Source: Spongiibacteraceae bacterium UBA5047 | GTDB lineage: Bacteria > Pseudomonadota > Gammaproteobacteria > Pseudomonadales > Spongiibacteraceae | DNA length: 64,000 nucleotides | NCBI GenBank assembly: GCA_002415025.1 | Contig: DIBR01000051.1 | Location: 1-64,000 of the forward strand | Reading direction: 5' to 3' | In this document: piece by piece, positions 15,273 to 23,388 of the stretch | Position numbering within the stretch: position 1 is the first letter of the stretch | Layout of the letters: each line of letters opens with the position of its first letter | Notes under the pieces: model-generated | Told to the model about the DNA's origin: nothing | The model's input: only the letters and a program-made list of their open reading frames with translations | Databases searched by the model: none | Position numbers and translations under genes: made by a program

Positions 15273-15818
15273 ATGTCTGTCATTGAATTTACCCTGAACG
15301 GTCGCCAGCAGCGACTGGATGTTGAATCCGACACGCCGCTGCTGTGGGTTATACGTGAGCAATTGTCACTTACAGGAACCAAGTTTGGTTGCGGTAAGGG
15401 CTTGTGCGGAGCCTGTACGGTTCACCTAGATGGCCAGCCCATTCGCAGTTGCAGCTTTCCCGTTAGCCTCGTTGCCGGCAAACGCATTCGCACCATTGAA
15501 GGGGTTGCACCATCGGCGGAACAGCTACATCCGGTGCAGCAGGTATGGCTTGAGGGCAGTGTGCCCCAGTGTGGCTACTGCCAATCCGGGCAAATTATGG
15601 CGGCGGTAGCCTTGCTGGAGCGCAACAATGCGCCCAGCGATGCCGATATTGACTCGGCAATGAGCAATATCTGCCGTTGTGGTACCTATCCGCGTATTCG
15701 CACAGCAGTTAAGCGGGCCGGCGAATTGATGCAGGGGCAGGGTGTTGTGGGCCTATTTGATCCGCGAGCCGGGGCAAATGGTGGGCCGGACTCCGAACAG
15801 AAGGAGTCGCAAGCATGA
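15273..15818 (+). CDS. (2Fe-2S)-binding subunit of a molybdenum hydroxylase (IorA type)
   Basis: A 181-residue electron-transfer subunit. The plant-type ferredoxin cluster uses C40, C45, C48 and C60; the second cluster uses C100, C103, C134 and C136 (CGYCQSGQ ... CRCGTYPRI). The start at 15273 is preferred over an in-frame ATG 12 bases earlier on spacing to GGAT. It is followed by its large subunit with an ATGA overlap. The two-gene layout with no FAD subunit matches isoquinoline 1-oxidoreductase-type enzymes, which pass electrons to cytochromes or quinone-linked acceptors. The substrate is unknown. Confidence 0.92.
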   Translation: MSVIEFTLNGRQQRLDVESDTPLLWVIREQLSLTGTKFGCGKGLCGACTVHLDGQPIRSCSFPVSLVAGKRIRTIEGVAPSAEQLHPVQQVWLEGSVPQCGYCQSGQIMAAVALLERNNAPSDADIDSAMSNICRCGTYPRIRTAVKRAGELMQGQGVVGLFDPRAGANGGPDSEQKESQA

Positions 15819-17980
15819 GCCTGAGTCGTCGAGAATTCTTTAAGGGCGGCGCCGCAATAGGTGGCGGTATTGCCATAGGTTTAACCTTGACGGGCTGCGG
15901 CGGGCAGACGGCCTATCCCGGTGCCAGCGCCAGCGATTTGCGCCCCAACGCTTTTCTGCAGGTCAGGCCCGACGGCGTTGTGGTGTTTCAGCTGCCGCGT
16001 GCCGAGATGGGGCAGGGTGTGTATACCGGTTTGACGACGGTTGTTGCCGAAGAACTGTCCATGCCGGCGTCGGCTATTGTGGTTGAGCATGCCTATTATC
16101 ACCCGGCGTTTCGCGACGCCGAGTTCGGCATGATGATGACCGGCGGCAGCGTGTCGCTGCGTAATAACTACACCATTCTGCGTCAGTCTGCGGCCAATCT
16201 GGGCGAGTGGATGCGCCAGGCAGCGGCCACGCAATTGAACACGGATGCTGCAGGTCTGCGGGTCGAGAATGCTGCTGTTGTGAGCCCTGATGGCAGTGCG
16301 ATCGGCTTTGCCGCGTTGGTTGAAACCGCGAAAACCCTCACGGCACCCGAAGACGCCGAGCTGAAAAACCCCGCCGATTTCCAACAGATTGGCAAAGAGT
16401 CCGTGCGCCTGGATGCCCTGGCCAAAGTCACCGGCACCGCGACCTTTGGTATTGATTGCAATGTGCCGGGTGCAGTTACGGCGGTTATGCGTCGTTGCCC
16501 GCACCTGGGCGGGCGAGTCAAACGTTTTGACGACAACGCGGCGAAAGCGATTAAGGGCGTGCAGGATATATTTGAGATCAATGGCGCGGTGGCGGTTGTG
16601 GCTAGCGGTTATTGGCCTGCGCGCAAAGCCGCTGATGCACTGGAAATTGAATGGGACAAGGGCGCCCTCGCGGGTTTGGACGAGGCCAAATTGTTGGCCC
16701 ACCACCGCGAGCTGCTGTTGGAAGATGGCCGTAATGTCGCTGAAATTGGTGACGAAAAGTCCGCCATTGGCGAGCGTGTGGAAGTGGAATACCGCGTTCC
16801 CATGCTGTCGCACAGCCCGATGGAGCCGCCTAATGCCCTGGTCAGCATCAGCAGTGACAAGGTTGAAGTGTGGACCGGTAGCCAGGTGCCGGATACGGTG
16901 ATTGGTGTCGTCGCTGCCGCCATAGACTGCCCGCGCGAGCAAGTTGTGGTGCACAACCAGATGCTCGGAGGCGGTTTCGGCCGCCGTCTGGTGCCGGATT
17001 ACATCGTTGAGGCTGCGAAAATTGCCAAGCAGGTCGGAAAGCCGGTCAAGCTGGTGTGGAGTCGTGAAGACGATGTGCAGCACGATTATTATCGGCCGGC
17101 GGCGACAGCGCTTCTTTCGGCAACCGTCGATAACGGTCGGGTTACCAGCTTCGGGGGTAAAACCGTGGTGCCGAGCATCATGGGCAGGCTCATGCCGATC
17201 TTTGCCGAAGCCGCGATGCCGGAGTGGTTGCCACCGGCTATTCCGCGTTCCCTTGCCGGGCTGGCAAGGCATTTCGATACCTCCATGACCGAGGGGCTGG
17301 GGGATACCAACTACCGGTTTCCCTATATCAAGATTGATACCGTGCGTGACGAAACACCGATTCCGGTGGGGTTCTGGCGCTCGGTCGGCCATTCGCAAAA
17401 CGCATTCTTTACCGAAAGTTTTATGGATGAACTGGCGCACAAGGTGGGCCAGGATCCGGTGGCATTCCGTTTGCAACACATTCCGGAGGAGTCGAATCGC
17501 TACCGTGTTTTGAAAATGGTGGCCGAAAAGGCGCAATGGGGACAGGCGCCTGCAGGTCAGTTTCAGGGCGTTGCGGCCCACGACGCCTTTCACAGTTCAG
17601 TGGCGCAGGTGGTAAACGCCTCCGTTAAAGGCAATGCGATTCAGGTGCATAAAGTGGTGTGCGCGGTTCACTGCGGGCTTGCGGTTAACCCCGATGTGGT
17701 CCGTTCGCAAATGGAAAGTGCCATCATTTTTGGTCTGACAGCGGCACTGAAGAGTAAAATTACGCTGGATGATGGCCGTGTGGTGCAAAGCAACTTCCAC
17801 GACTATACGATGCTGAAACTGGCTGAAACACCTGAAATCGAGGTGCATATTGTGCCGTCCAGCGAGCCGCCAACGGGTGTGGGCGAGCCGGGCTTGCCGC
17901 CGCTGGCACCCGCTCTGGCCAATGCGGTATTTGCGGCCACGGGCCAGCGCTTGCGGGAACTCCCTCTTAAATTGGCCTAA
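15815..17980 (+). CDS. Molybdopterin-binding subunit of an aldehyde/xanthine oxidase-family enzyme (IorB type)
   Basis: A 721-residue large subunit with an N-terminal twin-arginine signal (SRREFFK) whose hydrophobic core ends LTLTGC, a good lipobox, so it may be a Tat-exported lipoprotein. The Mo-cofactor domain has the Gln-Met-Leu-Gly-Gly-Gly-Phe-Gly motif near residue 385 and the catalytic-Glu region 'TGVGEPGLPP' near the C-terminus. AAGGAG 8 bases upstream supports the start, and its ATG overlaps the small subunit stop. It pairs with the Fe-S subunit for periplasmic hydroxylation of an N-heterocycle or aldehyde. No cofactor-maturation gene (XdhC/CoxI type) is adjacent. Confidence 0.92.
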   Translation: MSLSRREFFKGGAAIGGGIAIGLTLTGCGGQTAYPGASASDLRPNAFLQVRPDGVVVFQLPRAEMGQGVYTGLTTVVAEELSMPASAIVVEHAYYHPAFRDAEFGMMMTGGSVSLRNNYTILRQSAANLGEWMRQAAATQLNTDAAGLRVENAAVVSPDGSAIGFAALVETAKTLTAPEDAELKNPADFQQIGKESVRLDALAKVTGTATFGIDCNVPGAVTAVMRRCPHLGGRVKRFDDNAAKAIKGVQDIFEINGAVAVVASGYWPARKAADALEIEWDKGALAGLDEAKLLAHHRELLLEDGRNVAEIGDEKSAIGERVEVEYRVPMLSHSPMEPPNALVSISSDKVEVWTGSQVPDTVIGVVAAAIDCPREQVVVHNQMLGGGFGRRLVPDYIVEAAKIAKQVGKPVKLVWSREDDVQHDYYRPAATALLSATVDNGRVTSFGGKTVVPSIMGRLMPIFAEAAMPEWLPPAIPRSLAGLARHFDTSMTEGLGDTNYRFPYIKIDTVRDETPIPVGFWRSVGHSQNAFFTESFMDELAHKVGQDPVAFRLQHIPEESNRYRVLKMVAEKAQWGQAPAGQFQGVAAHDAFHSSVAQVVNASVKGNAIQVHKVVCAVHCGLAVNPDVVRSQMESAIIFGLTAALKSKITLDDGRVVQSNFHDYTMLKLAETPEIEVHIVPSSEPPTGVGEPGLPPLAPALANAVFAATGQRLRELPLKLA

Positions 17981-17983
17981 TAT

Positions 17984-18033
17984 GGCCCTGTCTTGCCGAC
18001 AGGGCCTCATGCCGGCGCTACCCTGGCGCCGGC
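17984..18033 (+). other. Two tandem GC-rich hairpins between molybdoenzyme and MBL genes
   Basis: GGCCCTGTC/GACAGGGCC (17984-17992 and 17998-18006, 5-base loop) is followed by GCCGGCGC/GCGCCGGC (18011-18018 and 18026-18033, 7-base loop). Both stems are perfect. No T-run follows, so they may be Rho-independent only weakly, or act as 3'-end protection or processing signals. Confidence 0.45.
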
Positions 18034-18078
18034 GGTTTCCCTCAGCTTCAGTGTGGCAACCATTGATACAGGATTCGT

Positions 18079-19167
18079 ATGACTGACTTGCATTACCCTT
18101 TCTCGACACCCCCGGAGCCCGGTGACTGGTTGCCCGTTGCTGATGGTGTCTACTGGCTGCGCATGAGCCTGCCGATGGCGCTCGATCACATTAATCTGTA
18201 CGTGCTGGATGACGAGGACGGCTGGTGGATTATCGACACCGGAATGGGGCTGGATTCTACCCAGGAGGCCTGGGAACGACTGTTTGCTGACAAGATGAGC
18301 GCCAAGCCTGTGAAGGGCATCATCGTCACGCATATGCACCCGGACCATGTCGGGCAGGCGGGTTGGCTCTGCGACAAATGGCGAGCACCGCTGTATATGA
18401 GCTTTGGTGAGTACTACAACGCCAGAGCGTTTTCGACGATGACCCGCGATACGCTGGGCTGGACGACTCGCCAGTATTACCATCAGGCCGGCCTGACCAC
18501 TGAGTATCTGGACCAGATGCGTGCAAAATTTCGGGGCTTTGGTTCCATCGTTGAACCCGTTCCCATGGCCTACAACCGCTTGCGTGAAGGTGATGTGCTG
18601 CACATTGGGGGCCGGGAATGGCAGGTAATGATTGGCAGCGGCCATTCGCCCGAGCATGTTTGCCTGTTTAATGCGCGCGATAACCTGTTGTTTTCTGGCG
18701 ACCAGATAATCCCAAGAATTACGAGCAATATCAGTGTGATGGCGGTTGAACCTAATGCAAATCCTCTGCAGGATTGGTTTGATTCGCTGGCACGTTTCCA
18801 GCGGGATCTGCCGGCTGAAACATTGGTATTTCCCGCGCACAACACCCCCTTTACCGGCGTGCAGGCCCGTCTGCAATACCTGGTTGACCACCATGAAGAC
18901 CACCTCCAGGCGGTGGAGGAAGCCTGCCTCACCCCTCGCAAGGCGGTTGAAATGTTGCCGGTCCTGTTTTCCCGCGAAATAGACTCTTCGCAGATGAGTT
19001 TGGCGCTCGGCGAGGCTGTAGCCCATCTCAACTATTTAGTGACCGCGGGGCGTTTGGTTCGCGAGCTGGATGAGCAGGGTGTAAACGTCTATACCGTAGT
19101 AGATGAGAGCGTGCGTGACCGCCAGGGCCGGGCACACAGCAAGGATCCCGCGCCAATGGAGGTGTAG
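18079..19167 (+). CDS. Metallo-beta-lactamase fold hydrolase
   Basis: A 362-residue protein with the di-metal signature T-H85-M-H87-P-D89-H90, a further His in 'GSGHSPEHV' and an Asp in 'LLFSGDQIIP'. A helical C-terminal region of about 100 residues follows the catalytic domain, as in glyoxalase-II-like and related thioester or phosphodiester hydrolases. The next gene, encoding a HIT protein, starts within 6 bases of its end, so they are co-transcribed. The substrate is not predictable from sequence. Confidence 0.9.
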   Translation: MTDLHYPFSTPPEPGDWLPVADGVYWLRMSLPMALDHINLYVLDDEDGWWIIDTGMGLDSTQEAWERLFADKMSAKPVKGIIVTHMHPDHVGQAGWLCDKWRAPLYMSFGEYYNARAFSTMTRDTLGWTTRQYYHQAGLTTEYLDQMRAKFRGFGSIVEPVPMAYNRLREGDVLHIGGREWQVMIGSGHSPEHVCLFNARDNLLFSGDQIIPRITSNISVMAVEPNANPLQDWFDSLARFQRDLPAETLVFPAHNTPFTGVQARLQYLVDHHEDHLQAVEEACLTPRKAVEMLPVLFSREIDSSQMSLALGEAVAHLNYLVTAGRLVRELDEQGVNVYTVVDESVRDRQGRAHSKDPAPMEV

Positions 19168-19172
19168 TGAGG

Positions 19173-19610
19173 ATGGCTGACACGACGTGCGTGTTTTGCA
19201 AGATTCTGGCCGGCGAGGCCGAGGCCTATACACTCTATGAAGATGAGCAGCTATTGGCCTTTCTGGATCTGTTTCCGGCCAACCCGGGGCATTGCCTTAT
19301 CATCACCAAGCGCCACAGCGACGATATTTTCACAGCCGATGCCGACGATATTGCCGCTGTAGCGAGACTTTCGGTACCCCTTGCGCGCGCAGTCGAGAGC
19401 GTTACCGGCTGTGACGGACTGGGAATTCACCAATTGAATCGCGCTGCTGCCGGCCAAACAGTATTCCACTACCATATGCACCTGATTCCTCAAAACGCGG
19501 GCGCGAGCATTGCGATACACGGCCGGGCGATGGGGGATGCGCAGGCTCTGGCGACTATGGCGAGCAAAATTAAAGAGGCACTTTCAATACAACTGCAGGC
19601 AGCGGGGTAG
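19173..19610 (+). CDS. HIT-family nucleotide hydrolase/transferase
   Basis: A 145-residue protein with C6-xx-C9 near the N-terminus and the histidine triad H99-Y-H101-M-H103 followed by LIP. The family hydrolyses purine nucleoside phosphoramidates or dinucleoside polyphosphates. GGAGGTG 8 bases upstream supports the ATG at 19173 rather than an upstream GTG at 19167. It sits between the MBL hydrolase and the PNPOx-like gene in a tight run. Confidence 0.92.
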   Translation: MADTTCVFCKILAGEAEAYTLYEDEQLLAFLDLFPANPGHCLIITKRHSDDIFTADADDIAAVARLSVPLARAVESVTGCDGLGIHQLNRAAAGQTVFHYHMHLIPQNAGASIAIHGRAMGDAQALATMASKIKEALSIQLQAAG

Positions 19611-19615
19611 CCCTT

Positions 19616-20080
19616 ATGAAACGGCGTGACCTGATTCGCATGACAGACGACGAGGTTTGGGCGTTTATTCGCGCACAGAAGAACGTGCAGCTTGCGACGC
19701 AGGGAAAGGACGGCTGGCCACACCTGACGACCCTTTGGTTTGCCCTGGATGAGGGGGATGTTGTGCTGGAAACATTCACCAAATCACAGAAAGTGAAAAA
19801 CCTTGAGCGCGATAATCGTGTCACGGCCCTGTTTGAAAGCGGGCTTGAGTACGAAGAACTGAAAGCAGTGGTTATATATGGTCGCGCAGAGCTGATTCGC
19901 GACCCGGAGGAAGTGCATCGTCTGCACATGTCGGTGCTGTTACGCAATAATAGCCGCGACTACCCCGAAGAGATGCTGGTTGAGGCCACCCGCAGTATGG
20001 TTGATAAAAAAACGGCCATTCGCGTTGTGCCCGAGCGTATCGTGAGCTGGGATCATGGCAAACTGGACGTTGCGTATTGA
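19616..20080 (+). CDS. Pyridoxamine 5'-phosphate oxidase-like flavin/F420-binding protein
   Basis: A 154-residue split-barrel protein ('VQLATQGKDGWPHLTTLWFAL' at about 23-43, then 'VLETFTKSQKVKNLERDNRV'). These features place it in the PPOX class that binds FMN, F420 or haem. It begins 5 bases after the HIT gene. Proteins of this class reduce or sequester small aromatic or enone compounds; its own substrate is unknown. Confidence 0.87.
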   Translation: MKRRDLIRMTDDEVWAFIRAQKNVQLATQGKDGWPHLTTLWFALDEGDVVLETFTKSQKVKNLERDNRVTALFESGLEYEELKAVVIYGRAELIRDPEEVHRLHMSVLLRNNSRDYPEEMLVEATRSMVDKKTAIRVVPERIVSWDHGKLDVAY

Positions 20081-20166
20081 ATGTCGGGAGCAACCCATCA
20101 GTTTTACTGTTAGAATCCCGACCTAGTTCCGAATTCAAAGGCAGCAATAGCTACTAGCCGGGCGCC

Positions 20167-21087
20167 ATGACAAAAATACTCGCCATAGATGATACGCCAT
20201 ACAACCTCGATATCCTTAAGAATGGGCTCGAGGATGAAGGCTTTGAAATGGTTACCGCGCTCAGCGGACGCAAGGGCCTGGAGCTGATCGACTCCGAGCG
20301 TCCCGATCTCGTGTTGCTCGATATCGGCATGCCCGAAATGGACGGCCACCAGGTGCTGCAACAGATTCGCCTGAGTGACGAGTACGGTGATCTGCCGGTC
20401 ATTATCCTGACGGCAAACACCGAAGACAGCAATCTGGCGCGCTGCCTTGAGTCGGGCGCCAACGATTATGTTACGAAACCTTTCAGCTTTACCGCATTGA
20501 TAGCCCGGATTAACAACGTTGTACGAACCCAGAGTGATGCCCGTGATCTCAATCGCGATGTGGCCGAGCTGCGGGACCTGGCGTACCGCGATGATATGAC
20601 CGGCTTGCTCAACAGGCGCGCATTTTTCGACCGGGCCAACGCCGAATTTGAAATCGCCAAGAGCTCGGATGAGCCGATGGCGGTCACGATTCTCGACATT
20701 GATCATTTTAAGCAGATCAACGACACCTACGGTCACGCTGCGGGTGACGAAGTGCTCAGAAAATTCGGCTCGTTATTGAAAAGCAGCCTTCGGCTGCATG
20801 ACATTGTCGGGCGAATCGGCGGCGAAGAGTTTGCCGTGTGCCTGCCTAATACAACCCCCATGCAGGCCTACAGCATTCTGGAGCGTTTGCGCACCCATCT
20901 GGCCAAGCTGGAGTTTTTCAAGAACGACGACGGTAGCGAGCGGCCGGTAACGGTGAGCATCGGAGTGGTTGGCAAGACCGATCAAAAGGAGCTGGACGGC
21001 TTGATGATTCTGGCCGACATGGCTTTGTATCGCGCCAAGAACCAAGGCCGAAATCGCACTATCGTCGAAACCGGCGTCACAACCTGA
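20167..21087 (+). CDS. Diguanylate cyclase with N-terminal receiver domain
   Basis: A 306-residue two-domain response regulator. The receiver has D8/D9, phosphoacceptor D52 and K104 (TKPF). The GGDEF domain has the active-site GGEEF at 218-222 and an inhibitory RxxD site (R209-L-H-D212), five residues before it. That predicts c-di-GMP synthesis under product inhibition. It is organised like WspR and PleD-type enzymes. No histidine kinase is adjacent. An EAL protein lies 1.1 kb downstream on the other strand. Confidence 0.95.
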   Translation: MTKILAIDDTPYNLDILKNGLEDEGFEMVTALSGRKGLELIDSERPDLVLLDIGMPEMDGHQVLQQIRLSDEYGDLPVIILTANTEDSNLARCLESGANDYVTKPFSFTALIARINNVVRTQSDARDLNRDVAELRDLAYRDDMTGLLNRRAFFDRANAEFEIAKSSDEPMAVTILDIDHFKQINDTYGHAAGDEVLRKFGSLLKSSLRLHDIVGRIGGEEFAVCLPNTTPMQAYSILERLRTHLAKLEFFKNDDGSERPVTVSIGVVGKTDQKELDGLMILADMALYRAKNQGRNRTIVETGVTT

Positions 21088-21190
21088 TCCTAATAAAATC
21101 AGCGGCTTAACATTCTTCCTTTTCGGTTGATGACCGGATTTGCGTGTATATCTGACGTAGTTTGCTATTGAGGCAGTATGAGCCTTTGCG

Positions 21191-21208
21191 CAGAATGGTG
21201 TCATTCTG
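21191..21208. promoter_or_regulatory. Inverted repeat upstream of the amidohydrolase-like gene
   Basis: CAGAATG-GTGT-CATTCTG is a perfect 7-4-7 inverted repeat, 43 bases before the ATG at 21252. Its size fits an operator for a dimeric repressor. A small GC hairpin (GCCCG-CTT-CGGGC) follows at 21212-21224. No regulator gene is adjacent, so the assignment is tentative. Confidence 0.35.
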
Positions 21209-21251
21209 TGGCCCGCTTCGGGCAGACAACTATTAATTGAGGGACGCGACC

Positions 21252-22124
21252 ATGCCAATGCCAAGTGATTTCAAAATCATCGATCTGATGCTCAGTGTGC
21301 CGGGTGAAGACAATAGTGGCTGGTATGATTTTATGAAGCCGCTGCTGATGGATCAGGAAAGCCGGGAGATGTTCAAATTTCCTGCCCAGTATATGTTCAA
21401 GGACGTTCCCCAGGTTGGTGGCAAAGACGATTACGTGGCATACACCATTGAGCAGATGGACAAACACGGCATTCACCGTGCCATGCTGGGCATTGACGAC
21501 AGCAATGTCGTTGCCAAAGAGGCGCTTGAGCGCTTTCCCGAGCGGTTTTTCCCCTGCTACGAAGCGAACCCGAACAACGGCATGGAAGAGGTGCGCAAGA
21601 TTGAGCGTCTGTACAAGGATTACGGCCTCAAGGCGGTAACCGCCTTCGCTTCGGGCTTGTGCCCCCAGGTTCCCTACAACGAGAACAAGTGGTATCCCAT
21701 TTACGCCAAGCTGGTAGAGCTGGATATTCCTTTCTGCCCCTGCATTGGCGTACCCGGCCCACGCTTGCCGATGGCGCCGCAGAAAGTCGAGTTGCTCGAC
21801 GAAATCTGCTGGTTTTTCCCCGAGCTGAAAATTGTGATGCGCCATGGCGCCGAGCCCTGGGAAAAGCTGGCCTGGAAGCTGATGCTCAAATACCCGAACC
21901 TGTACTATATGACCAGCGCCTTTGCGCCCAAGCATTACCCTGAGGAAATCATCAAGTTTGCCAACAGCCGTGGCAGTGACAAAATTATGTATGCAGGCTA
22001 TTTCCCGATGGGTCTATCACTGGATCGCATTTTCAAGGACATGCCAAATGTGCCCTTCAATGACAATGTGTGGCCGAAATTTCTGGGCGACAATGCACGG
22101 CGGGTGTTCAAGCTCGAAGACTGA
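21252..22124 (+). CDS. Amidohydrolase-2-like protein lacking most metal ligands
   Basis: A 290-residue TIM-barrel-like protein of the amidohydrolase-2/ACMSD type. The start is set by GAGGGA 7 bases before the ATG at 21252. The N-terminal His-x-His expected after the first strand is replaced by IIDLMLSV (9-16). One histidine remains at H198 (VMRHGAEPW). The C-terminal Gly-Ser/Thr-Asp metal-ligand motif is replaced by YAGYFPMG (247-254). The fold looks intact and the sequence is not frameshifted, so this is a subfamily with altered chemistry or a non-catalytic role. It stands alone between signalling genes. Confidence 0.75.
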   Translation: MPMPSDFKIIDLMLSVPGEDNSGWYDFMKPLLMDQESREMFKFPAQYMFKDVPQVGGKDDYVAYTIEQMDKHGIHRAMLGIDDSNVVAKEALERFPERFFPCYEANPNNGMEEVRKIERLYKDYGLKAVTAFASGLCPQVPYNENKWYPIYAKLVELDIPFCPCIGVPGPRLPMAPQKVELLDEICWFFPELKIVMRHGAEPWEKLAWKLMLKYPNLYYMTSAFAPKHYPEEIIKFANSRGSDKIMYAGYFPMGLSLDRIFKDMPNVPFNDNVWPKFLGDNARRVFKLED

Positions 22125-22143
22125 GCATGGTCCTTTACCTATG

Positions 22144-22172
22144 AAAAAGGCCGCGCTTGCGGCCTTTTTTTT
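22144..22172. terminator. Bidirectional intrinsic terminator
   Basis: AAAAAGGCCGC (22144-22154) and GCGGCCTTTTT (22159-22169) form an 11-bp stem with a GCTT loop. T-runs are present on both strands. It lies between the convergent amidohydrolase-like gene (+) and EAL gene (-), ending both transcripts. Confidence 0.92.
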
Positions 22173-22188
22173 GCGTTCTCCGGGCGGC

Positions 22189-23388
22189 TTAGTTGTCTTT
22201 GATGTATGAGAGCAGGTCTTCTTCGGCAACATCTACCAGCAGCAGGTGTTCGTCGTCCAGGCCAATGCCGTAGGTGCGGCAGAGCTGCTGCCGCTCCTGA
22301 TCCTTGTAGGCCGATGAGTGGATAATATGATCGTCGCCGTCCAGTGCTTCACGCAGGGCCATAAGTTCGGCGAAGTAGGGGCGCGGGCTCCAGTTGTAGC
22401 CACAAAAATGGCGATCAATGGTGAGCTTGTCCAGCAGGTTGTAGTTCGATGAAACTTGCTCGCCGTTAACCTTGCAGGCAAAGAAGCGAAAAACGCCGAG
22501 GTCGCGCAGGGCGTCAATGGCAACGTTTCTGAGGTCTTCCTCAAGAATGCGGGTTTTGAGTGTCAGTATGGCTTCTTCGATCTGAACCCGGTGCAGTGCA
22601 GCCCGTGTTAATCGTTCGGCGCGTTGTTCAAGGTAGCGGCTGCGCAGAGTCTCGACCTGATCCTTGAATGTGTCTACGGGCAGCATGTCCGGAACGGCGG
22701 GTGAGAACAGAAAACCCTGTATATAGCGTGCGCCGCAATCCATGGCGAACATAAACTCATCTTCAGTTTCCACGCCCTCGCACACAACGCGGATGCTGTT
22801 GCGTTCAGTCACGTAGCGCAGTGCTTGCAGGTAGTCGGCCCGCACGCCGCCACGTGCCGCGAGGCGGAACAGGTTCATATCAATTTTAAGATAATCGGGC
22901 TTAAGGTCGAACAGGCGTTCCATATGGGAGTGGCCTGCGCCAAAATCGTCTATGGCAACCTGCACCCCGGCCTCGTGAAAGCGCTTGCTGATCAGGTGAA
23001 TGGCTTCTCGCTCGCCGGGTGTTTCCAGTATCTCTGTGACCACATTGCAGGGCGGGATATCGTAGGTATCCAGCATGGACAGTGTGGTGCCGCCGATGTC
23101 GAGATTCCCGGCATCCATAAATGTCGGGGAGATATTGACGCTGATAAACGCGTTGCCGTGCCGGGTAGAGAACGACGAGAGTGCGCTCGATCTTACATGG
23201 CGGTCTACCTGAAGTTTGCGCTCAGGTTCAATTTCGTCATCACTGAAAAACGGCCAGGCACTGATCACTGTGCCGTCGGGGGTTTGCTGTCGTGCCAGTG
23301 CTTCGTAGCCGCCTATTTCTCCGGTTAACACGTCAACAATAGGCTGGTAGTAAGGGAAAAAACGAGTTAACTCGCTTTCTGTCATCAT
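22189..23388 (-). CDS. EAL-domain c-di-GMP phosphodiesterase
   Basis: A 399-residue protein. The EAL domain spans about 8-245, with E29-A-L-x-R, a conserved catalytic Glu in 'TEILE', the DDFGAG loop, and the 'VCEGVET' motif, so the main catalytic residues are in place. Residues about 250-399 are a helical, unassigned C-terminal domain ending 'LLSYIKDN'. Its start codon overlaps the alr stop, so it follows alr on one transcript. It is likely cytoplasmic. Together with the diguanylate cyclase upstream of it, it makes a local c-di-GMP pair. Confidence 0.92.
   Translation of the reverse strand: MMTESELTRFFPYYQPIVDVLTGEIGGYEALARQQTPDGTVISAWPFFSDDEIEPERKLQVDRHVRSSALSSFSTRHGNAFISVNISPTFMDAGNLDIGGTTLSMLDTYDIPPCNVVTEILETPGEREAIHLISKRFHEAGVQVAIDDFGAGHSHMERLFDLKPDYLKIDMNLFRLAARGGVRADYLQALRYVTERNSIRVVCEGVETEDEFMFAMDCGARYIQGFLFSPAVPDMLPVDTFKDQVETLRSRYLEQRAERLTRAALHRVQIEEAILTLKTRILEEDLRNVAIDALRDLGVFRFFACKVNGEQVSSNYNLLDKLTIDRHFCGYNWSPRPYFAELMALREALDGDDHIIHSSAYKDQERQQLCRTYGIGLDDEHLLLVDVAEEDLLSYIKDN

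Noticed and set aside
15881..17593. A 570-codon open frame antisense to the molybdopterin subunit gene
   Set aside because: It is a shadow of a well-recognised gene in GC-rich sequence. Its translation shows no family motif and no ribosome-binding site.
20083..20122. GTCGGGA...TCCCGAC inverted repeat between the PNPOx-like gene and the diguanylate cyclase
   Set aside because: Seven-base arms with a 26-base loop and no T-run are too weak to call a terminator or operator.
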